Below are positions 1 to 8,386 of a stretch of DNA of 64,000 nucleotides, in pieces (within the stretch, counting starts at the first letter, position 1; each line of letters opens with the position of its first letter). The stretch is from Mycolicibacterium tusciae JS617. Its GTDB lineage: Bacteria; Actinomycetota; Actinomycetes; Mycobacteriales; Mycobacteriaceae. Position numbers and translations under genes: made by a program. The notes beneath the pieces are model-generated. The model was given only the letters and a program-made list of their open reading frames with translations. It was not told the origin of the DNA and made no database searches. The stretch covers positions 5,103,837 to 5,167,836 of the forward strand of contig NZ_KI912270.1 in the NCBI RefSeq assembly GCF_000243415.2, read 5' to 3'.

Positions 1-234
1 CGAATGCAGATGCGGGTCGGTCAGCGCGTCGTCCTCGTCCTCGGCGTCCGGTTCGGCGACGTCAGGTTCAGCGGCGTCGGATTCGGGGATGGGGGCGGAG
101 GTGTCGACGTCGGCGAAGTCGATGCCGGCGGCGTCGGAGTGCACCGTCCCGACCGGCGGCGCGGCCGACGAGTCGGGGCCGCCCAGCAGGTCATCGACCC
201 AGCACTCATCGGTAATCGGCGAGCTCTCAGCCAC
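1..234 (-). CDS. Acidic hypothetical protein, cut by the window edge
   Basis: An open frame of 78 codons runs off the left edge. I chose the GTG at 234 because it overlaps the stop of the upstream membrane-protein gene by 8 bp and has a GAGGAC ribosome-binding site about 10 nt ahead of it. The visible protein is strongly acidic and low in complexity, with many Asp, Glu and Ala residues towards its cut end. It is probably cotranslated with its upstream neighbour. I recognise no domain, and the true length is unknown. Confidence 0.5.
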   Translation of the reverse strand, partial: MAESSPITDECWVDDLLGGPDSSAAPPVGTVHSDAAGIDFADVDTSAPIPESDAAEPDVAEPDAEDEDDALTDPHLHS

Positions 235-583
235 GGCGGTCGTCCTCAATCACCTCGGCGTCGACCACCGTCGGCCTCGGCTGCCACGCCACCGGCGGGG
301 GTCCCATCCACACCGGCAACAGCACCCAGCCACCCGGGGCCTGCGGCGCCCAGCCCACCGGCCGCGCCGGCGGTGCCGTGCGGGCGGGGGTCACCGCGCG
401 TGCGGTCGGCAGCGCCGGCAGCTGTCGGTGCGGGCGCCGGGCCTGCATCGCTTTGGCCACCACGACCACGACGGCGATCAACAGCAGAAGCGGAGCGAGC
501 TTGATGACGATGTGCACCACCGCCAGCGCGAGAACCGCCGTCAGGGCGGCCATGATGGCAAATAGAGCCAGAAGTATCCTCAT
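227..583 (-). CDS. Small membrane protein, Pro-rich C-terminus
   Basis: The 118-residue protein opens with two hydrophobic stretches (about residues 2-22 and 28-45) that look like paired membrane helices. A basic, proline-rich and probably cytoplasmic tail follows. The ATG at 583 lies 6 nt after a TAGGTT -10 hexamer, so the mRNA is probably leaderless. It is the first gene of a minus-strand unit with the acidic protein at the left edge and is divergent from the HTH gene. A role in the adjacent transfer apparatus is inference from position only. Confidence 0.6.
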   Translation of the reverse strand: MRILLALFAIMAALTAVLALAVVHIVIKLAPLLLLIAVVVVVAKAMQARRPHRQLPALPTARAVTPARTAPPARPVGWAPQAPGGWVLLPVWMGPPPVAWQPRPTVVDAEVIEDDRRG

Positions 584-589
584 GCGGGC

Positions 590-638
590 AACCTAACGTC
601 GGTGTATGACATAAATCGGCGGTCACAATTTGCTGGCC
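590..638 (-). promoter_or_regulatory. Shared-architecture promoter for the 583 gene
   Basis: On the minus strand an AAATT-type box (CAGCAAATTGTGA) is followed by CCGCCGATTTA. TAGGTT lies at 595-590, 27 nt after the box core, and the ATG follows after 6 nt. The box overlaps that of the divergent promoter on the other strand. Confidence 0.6.
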
Positions 639-665
639 GACTTCGTGAATCTGGTGCGGTAAGTT
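621..665 (+). promoter_or_regulatory. Shared-architecture promoter for the HTH gene
   Basis: The + strand carries CACAATTTGCTGGCC, and TAAGTT lies at 660-665, 27 nt after the box core. The ATG at 673 follows after 7 nt. Because the AATT core is shared with the minus-strand promoter, one bound protein could control both directions. Confidence 0.55.
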
Positions 666-672
666 GGGGATT

Positions 673-1179
673 ATGACGGTCCCAGCCGACGGCGTTCCCC
701 GACTCATGCACTTCGTCGACGCCCGGCTGTCCCAGCTGCGGATGAGCAAGGAAGAGGCCAACCGCCGCGGCTTCCCCCACCCCAGCACGTTGGCCGCCGT
801 GCGCGACCGCGACTCTCAGCGCACGCCCACCGTGCGCACGCTGCTGCGCATCGACCGCACCCTGGGCTGGCAACCCGGCTCCGCCGCGGTGGTCCTGCTG
901 GGAGGCGCGCCGTTGAGCGTGACCGCGCGCACCACCCGCGGCGTGCGCGCCCACGAACAGACCGCGAAGCCGATGACCGCTAATGACGTCGCCGACCGGC
1001 TCCTGGGCCAACTGCACGATGAGATCGAGCGGGCCCGCAGCGACGTGCGCGCCTTCGACGAACGACTCCAGCGCCTCTACACGGTGCACAAGCGGCTGGC
1101 CCAGGAGTTGCGCGTCGATCACAGCCTGGTCGAGGAGTTCGACGACCAGGATGCCGTCACCGAATCCGTGCAGCACTGA
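673..1179 (+). CDS. HTH protein, candidate locus regulator
   Basis: The 168-residue soluble protein has an N-terminal part (about residues 10-75) with the look of a Cro/XRE-like helix-turn-helix: a short helix, a recognition-like segment (STLAAVRDRDSQRTPTV) and a following helix. Its C-terminal half (about 95-160) is charged and helical, probably a coiled coil for dimerisation. I chose the ATG at 673 rather than the upstream TTG because it lies 7 nt after a TAAGTT -10. This is one of only two + strand units proposed in the ESX region, and it shares its promoter box with the divergent gene. That makes it the best local candidate to bind the repeated box, which is inference. Confidence 0.6.
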   Translation: MTVPADGVPRLMHFVDARLSQLRMSKEEANRRGFPHPSTLAAVRDRDSQRTPTVRTLLRIDRTLGWQPGSAAVVLLGGAPLSVTARTTRGVRAHEQTAKPMTANDVADRLLGQLHDEIERARSDVRAFDERLQRLYTVHKRLAQELRVDHSLVEEFDDQDAVTESVQH

Positions 1180-1193
1180 GGTACGGCCCGCCC

Positions 1194-1850
1194 TCACCAT
1201 CGCGGCATCCGCTCGCCGTGGTCGGGCAGCGGGCGGGGTTCCACCACCGGCGGGCCGGTGATCTCGTAGGGCCCCAGAATCTCGGCGGCATCCTCAGGAC
1301 TCAGCGTGGGCTCGGGCGGAGTCAGCGGCCACCACGAATCCGAGCCCGGAATCGCCAACCAGCCTTCGGCCAGGCCGTACACGCCGGCCACCACCGGGGC
1401 GGCCGCCACCTGAGCGCACAACCACGGCACGACCACCATCTGACCGAACGTCTGCGCAGGGTCATACAGCGCGACGATCGGCAGCCCCAGCGCCACTCCC
1501 GACCACAGCAAGGCCGCAATAGGAAATGAGCGCAGCGTCGCCGGAATCAGGTTCACCAACACCGATTTGAGCGCGACGCCGGCCAGCCAACCCAGCGGAA
1601 TGCACACCGCCAGAATCGTTATCAGCACCAGCTCCACCTGAGAGGTCGGCGACTTCGCCGCCCGCAGAATCAGTGGCGGCAGTGACGTGTCGTCGTGCGG
1701 GTCGGGCACCGCGGCCACGGTGCTGCGCTGGCGGGCGCGGACGCGGCGGCCGAGCTGCTCGGCGCGGCGGCGTTGAATCAGCGACCACCCTTGGTGTCGG
1801 GCAATCCAGGCCCTGCGCACCTCATCAAACTTGTCGCTGGGATCAGCCAT
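1194..1850 (-). CDS. Membrane protein of the transfer-locus end
   Basis: The 218-residue protein has a basic N-terminus (about 1-50) and three to four hydrophobic segments (about 70-95, 100-125, 135-160). Its C-terminal tail, rich in Pro and acidic residues, is probably soluble. The ATG at 1850 lies 6 nt after a TAGGGT -10, so the gene is probably leaderless. It follows the coupling-ATPase genes and ends just short of the converging HTH gene. Small multi-helix proteins often accompany conjugative ATPases, but I see no motif that names this one. Confidence 0.55.
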   Translation of the reverse strand: MADPSDKFDEVRRAWIARHQGWSLIQRRRAEQLGRRVRARQRSTVAAVPDPHDDTSLPPLILRAAKSPTSQVELVLITILAVCIPLGWLAGVALKSVLVNLIPATLRSFPIAALLWSGVALGLPIVALYDPAQTFGQMVVVPWLCAQVAAAPVVAGVYGLAEGWLAIPGSDSWWPLTPPEPTLSPEDAAEILGPYEITGPPVVEPRPLPDHGERMPRW

Positions 1851-1856
1851 ACTCCG

Positions 1857-1901
1857 ACCCTAAATCGCGCCAAAGGGTTGCTCGTGCACTATTTTTGCGG
1901 C
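1857..1901 (-). promoter_or_regulatory. Shared-architecture promoter for the 1850 gene
   Basis: CGCAAAAATAGTGCACGAG is followed 27 nt after the GTG by TAGGGT (1862-1857), and the ATG comes 6 nt later. The gap 1851-2067 holds nothing else that I can identify. Confidence 0.65.
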
Positions 1902-2067
1902 CCCATCGTGCTGCCGCGCAGACCGGCCGCGCATCGCTTGCTAGCGGGCGCGTCATCACCGGGTGACCGGCCACCGTCAGGTGACAGCCGCTCGCGCTGC
2001 CCTACCCTGCGGGTGCCCAGTCGGGGCGCGGGCAGCTGGGAGCTTCAGCTGCCCGCCGGGCATTCGC

Positions 2068-2373
2068 TCATGCGCTCAGCGCGCGATAAAGCGCCACTTC
2101 ATCCGCCGAGAGCTGTTGCGCTGCGGTGAAATAGAGCCGGGCGTATCGCAGCTGGTCGGCGCTGGCGCTGCCAGCCAACAACACCGTGGCAGCCTCATCC
2201 CGGGCCGAGAGCGCGTACTGACGCCGGCGATGAGTGTCGAGACCCATCAGCACCGCGTACTGAAGATCCCTGCGGGCCCGCGTAAGGGCAAGTGCCACGA
2301 GATCATGCCCGAGCGCCGGCGGCGCCGCAGTAAGGCCCACCGCAGCCGAAATCGCTTGCGCGGGAGCGGTCAT
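2068..2373 (-). CDS. Small hypothetical protein coupled to the T4CP
   Basis: This is a 101-residue soluble, Ala-rich, largely helical protein with no signal peptide or membrane segment. Its ATG overlaps the stop region of the coupling ATPase, which implies translational coupling and matched expression. An accessory or adaptor role for the ATPase is plausible from position. I recognise no family. Confidence 0.6.
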   Translation of the reverse strand: MTAPAQAISAAVGLTAAPPALGHDLVALALTRARRDLQYAVLMGLDTHRRRQYALSARDEAATVLLAGSASADQLRYARLYFTAAQQLSADEVALYRALSA

Positions 2374-3785
2374 CGTGCCGCGACCGCCGCCGCGACGCCG
2401 TTGCCTCGTTGCCGGCTGTTGCGGCTGCTGAGTCGAGCTGCCCGCAGTTCGTCGAGGTACTTCACGAACTCGGTCCAGTCGATAAGGGTGACCATGCGCC
2501 CGGGGGTTCCGCGGATCAGAAGCCGCGCAAACGAGTCGTTGGGCGGCATAAGCTCCTCAGGCTCAAGGGCACTGCCGAAATTGCGGCTCGTCGACGTCGA
2601 ATCCAGACTGTGGTCATAAGACAACTGACTGCGCGTGGTCTTGCCGCTCCAGAACGACGCCGACTCCATCAGATCCTTCTCGTGAGAGCCATACATCAGC
2701 AGCGACGCCGGAACGACGGCCCGGATCGCGGCGCCCTGGAGTGGGCCGTAAATCGCGTCGAGCTGCTCGCCGGCTTGGGCGGCGAAACACAGCGACACCC
2801 CCAGGCCGCGCGACTCGGCAATGTATTGCGGCAGCTTCGGCAGCGGAGTGTTGGTGATCTCATCGAGGAACATGCCCAGGCGGGAAAACTCCTCCCACTG
2901 AGCAACTTTCACCCGCTGACGGTTGATCAGCTGATCCATCAGCGTGATCGCCTGAGCGGCGACCGTTCCGTCGAACGGCGTCAACAGGTAGATGGTGGCG
3001 TTGGGGTCCTCCAGGAACGCCTCATCGAGGACCGGAAGTCCTCTGTCGCGTTCCATCGTCTGCAGCCAGGCAGTCAAGACCTTGGTGACGGTGATTTTCA
3101 CCGAGTCACGCTGCTTGGCCTCCATGCTCAGTACGCTGCGCACCCGCGCCTCGAAATACTTATTGGAACAACTGACTGCCGCGGTCACCCACGAGGGCTC
3201 AATGCTCAACTGCGCCAGCGACGGCCACGGGTTGGGCATGGAGACGTCCTCGGCGGCTTCGATCACCCAGTCGATACCTTGCCCGAGCACAGCGGGGCTG
3301 GCGGCGTACAGAAGGCACGTCAGCGGTGCGAACGCAAGGTCGTCCCAGGGGCCGGGATCGCTGCCGCGAAATGAGCCGCCCGACAGCGCCACCGCCGAGG
3401 TACTGAGCAGCGTGCGCGCTACCGCCTTGGCGTCTTCCAACCCGGTGATCCACGCCGTGGGATCGAAGCGGTAAGGACGCAGGTCGGCCGGATAATAGGG
3501 GGCCGCGACCGGCCGCAGATCCAACAGTGCGGCCGGCCCGTAGCGCCGCGAGGCCACCATCTGCATGAGGTCATCCTTGGAGGACGACACCACTGCCGGG
3601 CCCGGCCACAGGACCGCCGACTGCGCCAACCACTTGCGGGTCTTGCCGGTGCCCGGCGGGGCGAACGCGGCGACATGCGGGGCTGTCTCCAGGGGCACCA
3701 GCCGACCGCGGTCGTCGTGTACCCAGCCGGCGAAGGGAGTCACCGGTGGCCGGTAGCCGCCCGAAGCGGCGGACGTCGCGCTCAT
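2370..3785 (-). CDS. TraG/VirD4-like conjugative coupling ATPase
   Basis: The 471-residue ATPase belongs to the type IV coupling-protein class that brings DNA to a transfer channel. Walker A is APPGTGKT at residues 42-49. Walker B is LGMFLDE at 303-309, directly followed by the TraG/TraD-type stretch of a proline-rich turn, SRGLGVSLCFAAQ and a helix. No N-terminal membrane helices are visible, so it is soluble or anchored by the neighbouring membrane proteins. It begins with ATG 7 nt after a TACTGT -10. Mycobacterial conjugative plasmids of the pRAW kind pair an ESX system with type IV-like ATPases, and this gene fits that model. The substrate is not shown by the sequence. Confidence 0.8.
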   Translation of the reverse strand: MSATSAASGGYRPPVTPFAGWVHDDRGRLVPLETAPHVAAFAPPGTGKTRKWLAQSAVLWPGPAVVSSSKDDLMQMVASRRYGPAALLDLRPVAAPYYPADLRPYRFDPTAWITGLEDAKAVARTLLSTSAVALSGGSFRGSDPGPWDDLAFAPLTCLLYAASPAVLGQGIDWVIEAAEDVSMPNPWPSLAQLSIEPSWVTAAVSCSNKYFEARVRSVLSMEAKQRDSVKITVTKVLTAWLQTMERDRGLPVLDEAFLEDPNATIYLLTPFDGTVAAQAITLMDQLINRQRVKVAQWEEFSRLGMFLDEITNTPLPKLPQYIAESRGLGVSLCFAAQAGEQLDAIYGPLQGAAIRAVVPASLLMYGSHEKDLMESASFWSGKTTRSQLSYDHSLDSTSTSRNFGSALEPEELMPPNDSFARLLIRGTPGRMVTLIDWTEFVKYLDELRAARLSSRNSRQRGNGVAAAVAAR

Positions 3786-3792
3786 AGTCAGA

Positions 3793-3838
3793 ACAGTAGG
3801 GCGCCCGGCGGGGTGCTCCGTGCACTATTTTCTGCGCG
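3793..3838 (-). promoter_or_regulatory. Shared-architecture promoter for the T4CP
   Basis: GCAGAAAATAGTGCACGGAG is followed 27 nt after the GTG by TACTGT (3798-3793), and the ATG comes 7 nt later. Confidence 0.65.
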
Positions 3839-3839
3839 C

Positions 3840-4100
3840 TCAATCCTGGCGGGGCGAGACATACTCGCCGGCGCGCACGTCGGGCGCGATCTCGACCGCG
3901 AACTGAAGTTGGTCGGCGGTGTACATCCAGCCCGCATCGGTCCAGGTGCGTGGAACCAGCTGTGCCACAACGGGTTGCGGCAGGCCGCACGCGTTGGCGA
4001 CATCAGCGATCGTGAACCGAGCGTGCTCGCCGCGCGGCGCCGTTTTCCGGCGGCGAAACGACTCCAAACACAGCGGCGCGGCGAGCTGCTCATCGGGCAT
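3840..4100 (-). CDS. Small putative winged-helix/HTH protein
   Basis: The 86-residue basic protein has a central segment (about 28-66, RFTIADVANACGLPQPVVAQ and on) that reads like a short helix-turn-helix followed by a wing. The ATG at 4100 lies 6 nt after TAGCCT. It stands alone between the mini-ATPase and the coupling ATPase, with its own promoter. It could be a local DNA-binding regulator or an accessory protein. The fold is inferred by eye. Confidence 0.5.
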   Translation of the reverse strand: MPDEQLAAPLCLESFRRRKTAPRGEHARFTIADVANACGLPQPVVAQLVPRTWTDAGWMYTADQLQFAVEIAPDVRAGEYVSPRQD

Positions 4101-4106
4101 GGTTTA

Positions 4107-4147
4107 AGGCTACGGCCGACTGAGGTGCTCTACAGGCAGAAAATGTG
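4107..4147 (-). promoter_or_regulatory. Shared-architecture promoter, weaker box
   Basis: ACATTTTCTGCCTG is the most divergent box of the set. TAGCCT (4112-4107) still lies 27 nt after its core and 6 nt before the ATG. Confidence 0.5.
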
Positions 4148-4164
4148 GAACGTCGAACACGACA

Positions 4165-5013
4165 TCACTTCGTGATGAGTCGAGAGGACAGCGCGGGAGC
4201 CAAAGCGGCCGCGTCGAACAGCTGGATTGGACCGTCGATCACGCCGGCAGCAGATTTGACATAGGCATACCCGGGTAGCTCGGGCAAATGCCAGGCATCA
4301 GGTCTGCCGAGGGCGTCCATCGAGGTCTGCGCAGTCGCGGTCCTCAGTGCGATCACGACATCACCGGTCGCCGCGAAAGGCTCACCGATCCACGAGAACT
4401 TCGACGTCTGCTCGGTGCTGGACATGATGAGCCGGACCCGCTTGTCGCGGCCTTCGTCCACGACCCGCCGCAGCGTGCCCGCTACTTGGGGGTGCCATCC
4501 GAGCAGCTCGTCGACGACATCGACGAGGACGAGCAGTTCGGGTAGGGACTGGTCGGTGCGCCGATCCAGCGCGGCCTCGACTTGGGCACACCAGTTGTCC
4601 CAGTTCGCCGGGGGGTTTGATGCGCGACGGTAGCCCGCGCAGTGGGCGAGGACGTGGGGAGGGCGGGCGGTGTTGCTCCAGGTGGCGATGCCGTTCTGGG
4701 TATCGGCGATCGCCAGCTGCACGCGGGTCGGCGGATACAGGGTGCACACGCTCAGCGCGAGCGACTGCAGCGCTGTCGTTTTGCCGGTGATACCTACGCA
4801 GAGCGCGACGCTGGCGTGATCGGCGACCTCGATTGTCACCACCGAATCGGGCGCCTCGACTGGCACTCCCACGGGAATCCTCAACACGGCCTCGTTGGCG
4901 CGGCGGTGCCACCCCGGGTGCGGGTCGAACGTGTCGAGGTCGCTGACGGCCAGGGCGTCAAGAAGACGACGATCCGCCCCGGGCGGAAGATGATGCATTC
5001 GGTCAGCGCTCAC
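4165..5013 (-). CDS. Mini FtsK/EccC-like ATPase
   Basis: The 282-residue protein is about the size of a single EccC/FtsK ATPase domain. The P-loop region (about 69-80, ALCVGITGKTT) keeps the GKT but has Cys where the first Gly of GxxxxGKT is expected. A Walker B-like stretch LLVLVDVVDELL lies near residue 170, followed by RVRLIMSSTEQ, which matches the position of the EccC sensor strand. Its GTG overlaps the eccE stop, so it is cotranslated with the secretion core. A separate fourth EccC-like domain beside a full EccC is not part of standard ESX loci. It may modulate the secretion ATPase or connect to the coupling ATPase downstream, which is inference. Confidence 0.65.
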   Translation of the reverse strand: MSADRMHHLPPGADRRLLDALAVSDLDTFDPHPGWHRRANEAVLRIPVGVPVEAPDSVVTIEVADHASVALCVGITGKTTALQSLALSVCTLYPPTRVQLAIADTQNGIATWSNTARPPHVLAHCAGYRRASNPPANWDNWCAQVEAALDRRTDQSLPELLVLVDVVDELLGWHPQVAGTLRRVVDEGRDKRVRLIMSSTEQTSKFSWIGEPFAATGDVVIALRTATAQTSMDALGRPDAWHLPELPGYAYVKSAAGVIDGPIQLFDAAALAPALSSRLITK

Positions 5014-6719
5014 AGGCCCAGCCAGGCCTGCTCTTGGTTGAACGCCACAATGGCGACCTCGATGGTGTCGTGGGCGGTCCTGATGCGCACCGATTCCCGC
5101 GAGATCTGCTGAAAGTGGATGTCGGGTTGCTGACCTCCGGGCTGGAGGCGCCCAAGGGTGATCACCGTGGCTGACAATCCGGTCGGCGGGGCGATGAGAG
5201 GCCGGTCATTGACGATGATCGACGGCACGAACTCTGCGGGCCGCCGCCGGTCGACCACGGCGATGTTGGGCTGAGCCAACCGTGCCCACCGGTTGGGCTG
5301 ACTGGAGTAGATCGCGATCCGCTCCCCCACCGCGGCGGCGCGGATCAGCAGCTGCCGCACGTAGTACTCGCTGGTGTCCATGACGATGCGGGTGGCCTGC
5401 TGCGGGTCGGTCAACGACAGCATCACCAGATCGTCGCGTTGTACCTCGGGGACGGCGCGGCGGTCATCGCGCAGCGCGCTTCCCACCAGAATGCCGGTTG
5501 AGCCGATTGGGATCTCCAGCGCGTTCGGGTCTCCCAGCGGGCGCGAGGGGATCTCAAGATGGTCGGGGCGTGCCGTGGGGGCCGGACGCAGTGCGGCGGG
5601 AAATTGGTCACCGGGCAACGTGTTGAGATACAGCGTGGGCGGCTGCTGGGGAGGCTGCGGATCATTGGTGCGCACCGTCGCCGCGATCATCACCGGGCCG
5701 TCGCCGTCAGGGGCTTCCACATAGCGGCGCTTGAACAAGCTCAGCGTCAGCACCACCTCGTCGGTGCGTAACGCCCACATCTGATGCAGTGAACCGGTAG
5801 TGATGTCCTCCGGCGAGAAGTAGTACGTCGTGAGGAATCCGGGATGACCTTTGATGGTGCGCCAGCCAATCTCATTGCTGACCTTGCTGCGGCGGCGCGG
5901 CGCCGGGCTGGTGGAGCGGAACGGCACCGGGTCGGCCGGGCTGTCGGTGCCCTCGACGACCGGCGGTGTCGGTGCTGGCTGCAGCCGCGCCCCCAGCCGG
6001 TCGAGCGCCGTGTCGAGCTCGGCGGCGGTCAGGGCTGTGGCGCGGATGTCGCGCTCTAACAGGGCATTGATGATGCGCTCGGTGGCGGCGGCGGCCGCAG
6101 CCCCGACCGAGTGCCGATACTGCAAGCCGGGCACCGAGTTCTGGATGTCGAGGCGCACCACGAACTGCACCGTGCGCTGCCCGGCCGCGGGCCGGTCGGC
6201 CAGCAGAGTGCTGTACAGCGGCGGGTACTCGTTGCCGCGGCGCACCCGGTGCCCGGCGGGCACCACGTCAATGGCCGCGAGCTTGAGTCCGCCGGGCTGG
6301 TCGAGCAGCTCGGTCAGCACCTCCAGAGGTAAGACGTTGCGGGTTAGCGACACCGTGGAGCCCCGCAGGAACGTCAGGGAGTACGCCTTGCCGGTCACCT
6401 CGATCATGGTCAGCGCCTCGTATTCCTCGACGCGCACACCGCACACGATGTTGCCGTGCGGCACATCGACCGCCGCGGCGGCCGGCGGGCGCGTGCCGCG
6501 CCTGCGCCGACGCCACCGCCTCACGGCCGCCAGCCAGGCCGGCACGTTGCGGCGATGCACCGTGGGCACCAGCAGCAGCATCGCCGCCGCGGTGATGGTG
6601 ACCGCCGGCCACCAGCCGAACCGCGCCGGGGGCAGGCCGATAAAGGCTGCCAGGGCAAGGACTTCCAGCGCCACCACGACCGGTGTTCCGGCGCGTACGC
6701 CCACGGTGCGGGCCTTCAT
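5010..6719 (-). CDS. eccE: EccE, ESX membrane-complex subunit
   Basis: The 569-residue protein has two N-terminal membrane helices (about 13-30 and 37-55) and then a basic loop and a large soluble domain. This matches EccE, the peripheral subunit of the type VII inner-membrane complex. It is the last core gene after eccD and mycP, as in chromosomal ESX loci. The ATG at 6719 overlaps the mycP stop by ATGA and has a GGAGGATC ribosome-binding site. Between about residues 235 and 275 there is a Pro/Ser-rich linker that separates the soluble domain into two parts. Confidence 0.85.
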   Translation of the reverse strand: MKARTVGVRAGTPVVVALEVLALAAFIGLPPARFGWWPAVTITAAAMLLLVPTVHRRNVPAWLAAVRRWRRRRRGTRPPAAAAVDVPHGNIVCGVRVEEYEALTMIEVTGKAYSLTFLRGSTVSLTRNVLPLEVLTELLDQPGGLKLAAIDVVPAGHRVRRGNEYPPLYSTLLADRPAAGQRTVQFVVRLDIQNSVPGLQYRHSVGAAAAAATERIINALLERDIRATALTAAELDTALDRLGARLQPAPTPPVVEGTDSPADPVPFRSTSPAPRRRSKVSNEIGWRTIKGHPGFLTTYYFSPEDITTGSLHQMWALRTDEVVLTLSLFKRRYVEAPDGDGPVMIAATVRTNDPQPPQQPPTLYLNTLPGDQFPAALRPAPTARPDHLEIPSRPLGDPNALEIPIGSTGILVGSALRDDRRAVPEVQRDDLVMLSLTDPQQATRIVMDTSEYYVRQLLIRAAAVGERIAIYSSQPNRWARLAQPNIAVVDRRRPAEFVPSIIVNDRPLIAPPTGLSATVITLGRLQPGGQQPDIHFQQISRESVRIRTAHDTIEVAIVAFNQEQAWLGL

Positions 6720-8386
6720 CGGATCCTCCGGCGCATGGCAACCACCGCCACCGCGACACCGGCGGCCAGCAGGACCGCCGCCCCAGCGAGCAGGGCGCTA
6801 TTGCGCGGTCGATGATCTGGCCCGGGCGGAGGCGGGGGAACGTAGAGGTCGGTGCTGAGCACCTCGGCGGGCTTGGCGTCGCCAAGCGGCACATCGAAGG
6901 TCAGCGCCGCCACAGGATCGACCACGCCGTAGCCCACCTGGTTGTCGACGCCGCGTGCGGGGTTGTGCGCGGTCTCGGTGATGCGCCGCATGACTTGAGC
7001 CGCGGTCAGGTCGGGGAACTTGGCCCGTACCAGCGCAACGACACCGCTGACGTAGGCGGCGGAGAAGCTGGTCCCCCAGAAGCCCGCGCCCAAGCCGGGT
7101 TCATCGGGGCGTGCGTTGACCGCGGCCCCGTTGGTGTTCGACAGGCCCATGACCCGCCAGCCGGGCGCCGCCACTGACACCCAGGGTCCATTGATGGAGT
7201 CGGGCAGCGGAAGGCCCTCGGGTGTCACTGCGCCGACGGTGAGGACGTAGTTGGAGAACCATGCCGGGGTGACGATGGTGCGCACCCCATTCCAGTCGCG
7301 CGGATCGTCGGGGTTGAGCGGATTGAACGCCGGGTTCTGGCCGCAGTCCTGTCCCTGATCCCCGCCGCCCTGGTTGCCGGCCGCGGCGACGACCACGATG
7401 TCTTTTTCCACCGCGGCGTAGCGCACCGCCGCCCCCAGAGCGTCCTGGTTGACCGGTGCGGCCGCGTTGATGCACGACGCCAACGACACGTTGATGACTT
7501 GAACACCGGGGAGGTCTGCGGCGTGCCGGATCGCCTTGGCCAGGGTCGCGATGTCGCCGGCTTTGCGTTGACCCTCCATGTCGCCGGGTGCCGGTCGGGC
7601 CGGGGTGAACGCCGTCGACGACTGTCGAATCGAAATCAGGGAGACATCGGGGGCAACGCCCACCACTCCGTCCGGTCCTGCCGGCGGCGGGCCCGGCACT
7701 AAGGGCTGCGCGGCGCCGGTGTCGCCGGGCCCCTGCGCCGGAGGCGGGCCCGCCGGAGGAGGTCCGCCAGGAGGAGGCTCCGCCGGAGGTGGCGGCGGTG
7801 GCTCGGGTGGGGGCGCGGGTGCGGTCACGGTGGCGGTCGCGGTGATCGTGGGCGGCGGAGGGAACGCCGGCGGCGCGGGATTGGCCGGCACTCCCGGCGG
7901 TGGGACCGGCGCACCCGCACCCGCAGGACGCGGTGTGGGCCGATCTGCGGGGTTGGCCGGAGCGGCGCCGATGATCGAGGCGACGATAGTGCCGTGACTT
8001 TCGCAGTCGGTCAGTCCGCCGTCCTCGAGTCCCTGCACGAAATCACCGCCGGGGAACAGCCGCGGAAACCGCGGATTAGGGGTGACGCCGGTGTCGATGA
8101 TGGCCACCGTCACCCCGGCACCGGTCGAGTACTGCCAGGCTTGCTCGATGTTGAGCATGGTGTTGCCCGGATCGGGCTGTGCCACATTGGGATCGCCCAC
8201 CACCACTGGGGTGATGCACGCCTTGGTTTGGCGCATCTCCTGGGGCGGTCCTGGCGTCTCATCGGGCGGTAGGGCGCCCGGGTCGATGACCGGTGGGGCG
8301 ATCGCCAGCGCGGCCGGCGGTGCCATCACATTGGTGGCGAGAAGTCCGAATGCGGCCAGCCCGGCCGCCACACTTTTCCCCCTCAT
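6716..8386 (-). CDS. mycP: Mycosin, subtilisin-like ESX protease
   Basis: The 556-residue membrane-anchored serine protease is required for ESX complex stability. A signal peptide (about 1-30) is followed by the catalytic triad Asp98 (VAIIDTG), His131 (ESHGT) and Ser440 (GTSFSAA), with the oxyanion Asn338. A C-terminal helix (about 528-550) ends in basic residues. I started at MRGKS because this ATG overlaps the eccD stop, and the 28 residues upstream are not signal-like. A long insertion (about 143-235), almost all Pro, Gly and Ala, sits after the active-site His. Mycosins carry proline-rich loops, but this one is unusually long. Confidence 0.9.
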   Translation of the reverse strand: MRGKSVAAGLAAFGLLATNVMAPPAALAIAPPVIDPGALPPDETPGPPQEMRQTKACITPVVVGDPNVAQPDPGNTMLNIEQAWQYSTGAGVTVAIIDTGVTPNPRFPRLFPGGDFVQGLEDGGLTDCESHGTIVASIIGAAPANPADRPTPRPAGAGAPVPPPGVPANPAPPAFPPPPTITATATVTAPAPPPEPPPPPPAEPPPGGPPPAGPPPAQGPGDTGAAQPLVPGPPPAGPDGVVGVAPDVSLISIRQSSTAFTPARPAPGDMEGQRKAGDIATLAKAIRHAADLPGVQVINVSLASCINAAAPVNQDALGAAVRYAAVEKDIVVVAAAGNQGGGDQGQDCGQNPAFNPLNPDDPRDWNGVRTIVTPAWFSNYVLTVGAVTPEGLPLPDSINGPWVSVAAPGWRVMGLSNTNGAAVNARPDEPGLGAGFWGTSFSAAYVSGVVALVRAKFPDLTAAQVMRRITETAHNPARGVDNQVGYGVVDPVAALTFDVPLGDAKPAEVLSTDLYVPPPPPGPDHRPRNSALLAGAAVLLAAGVAVAVVAMRRRIR

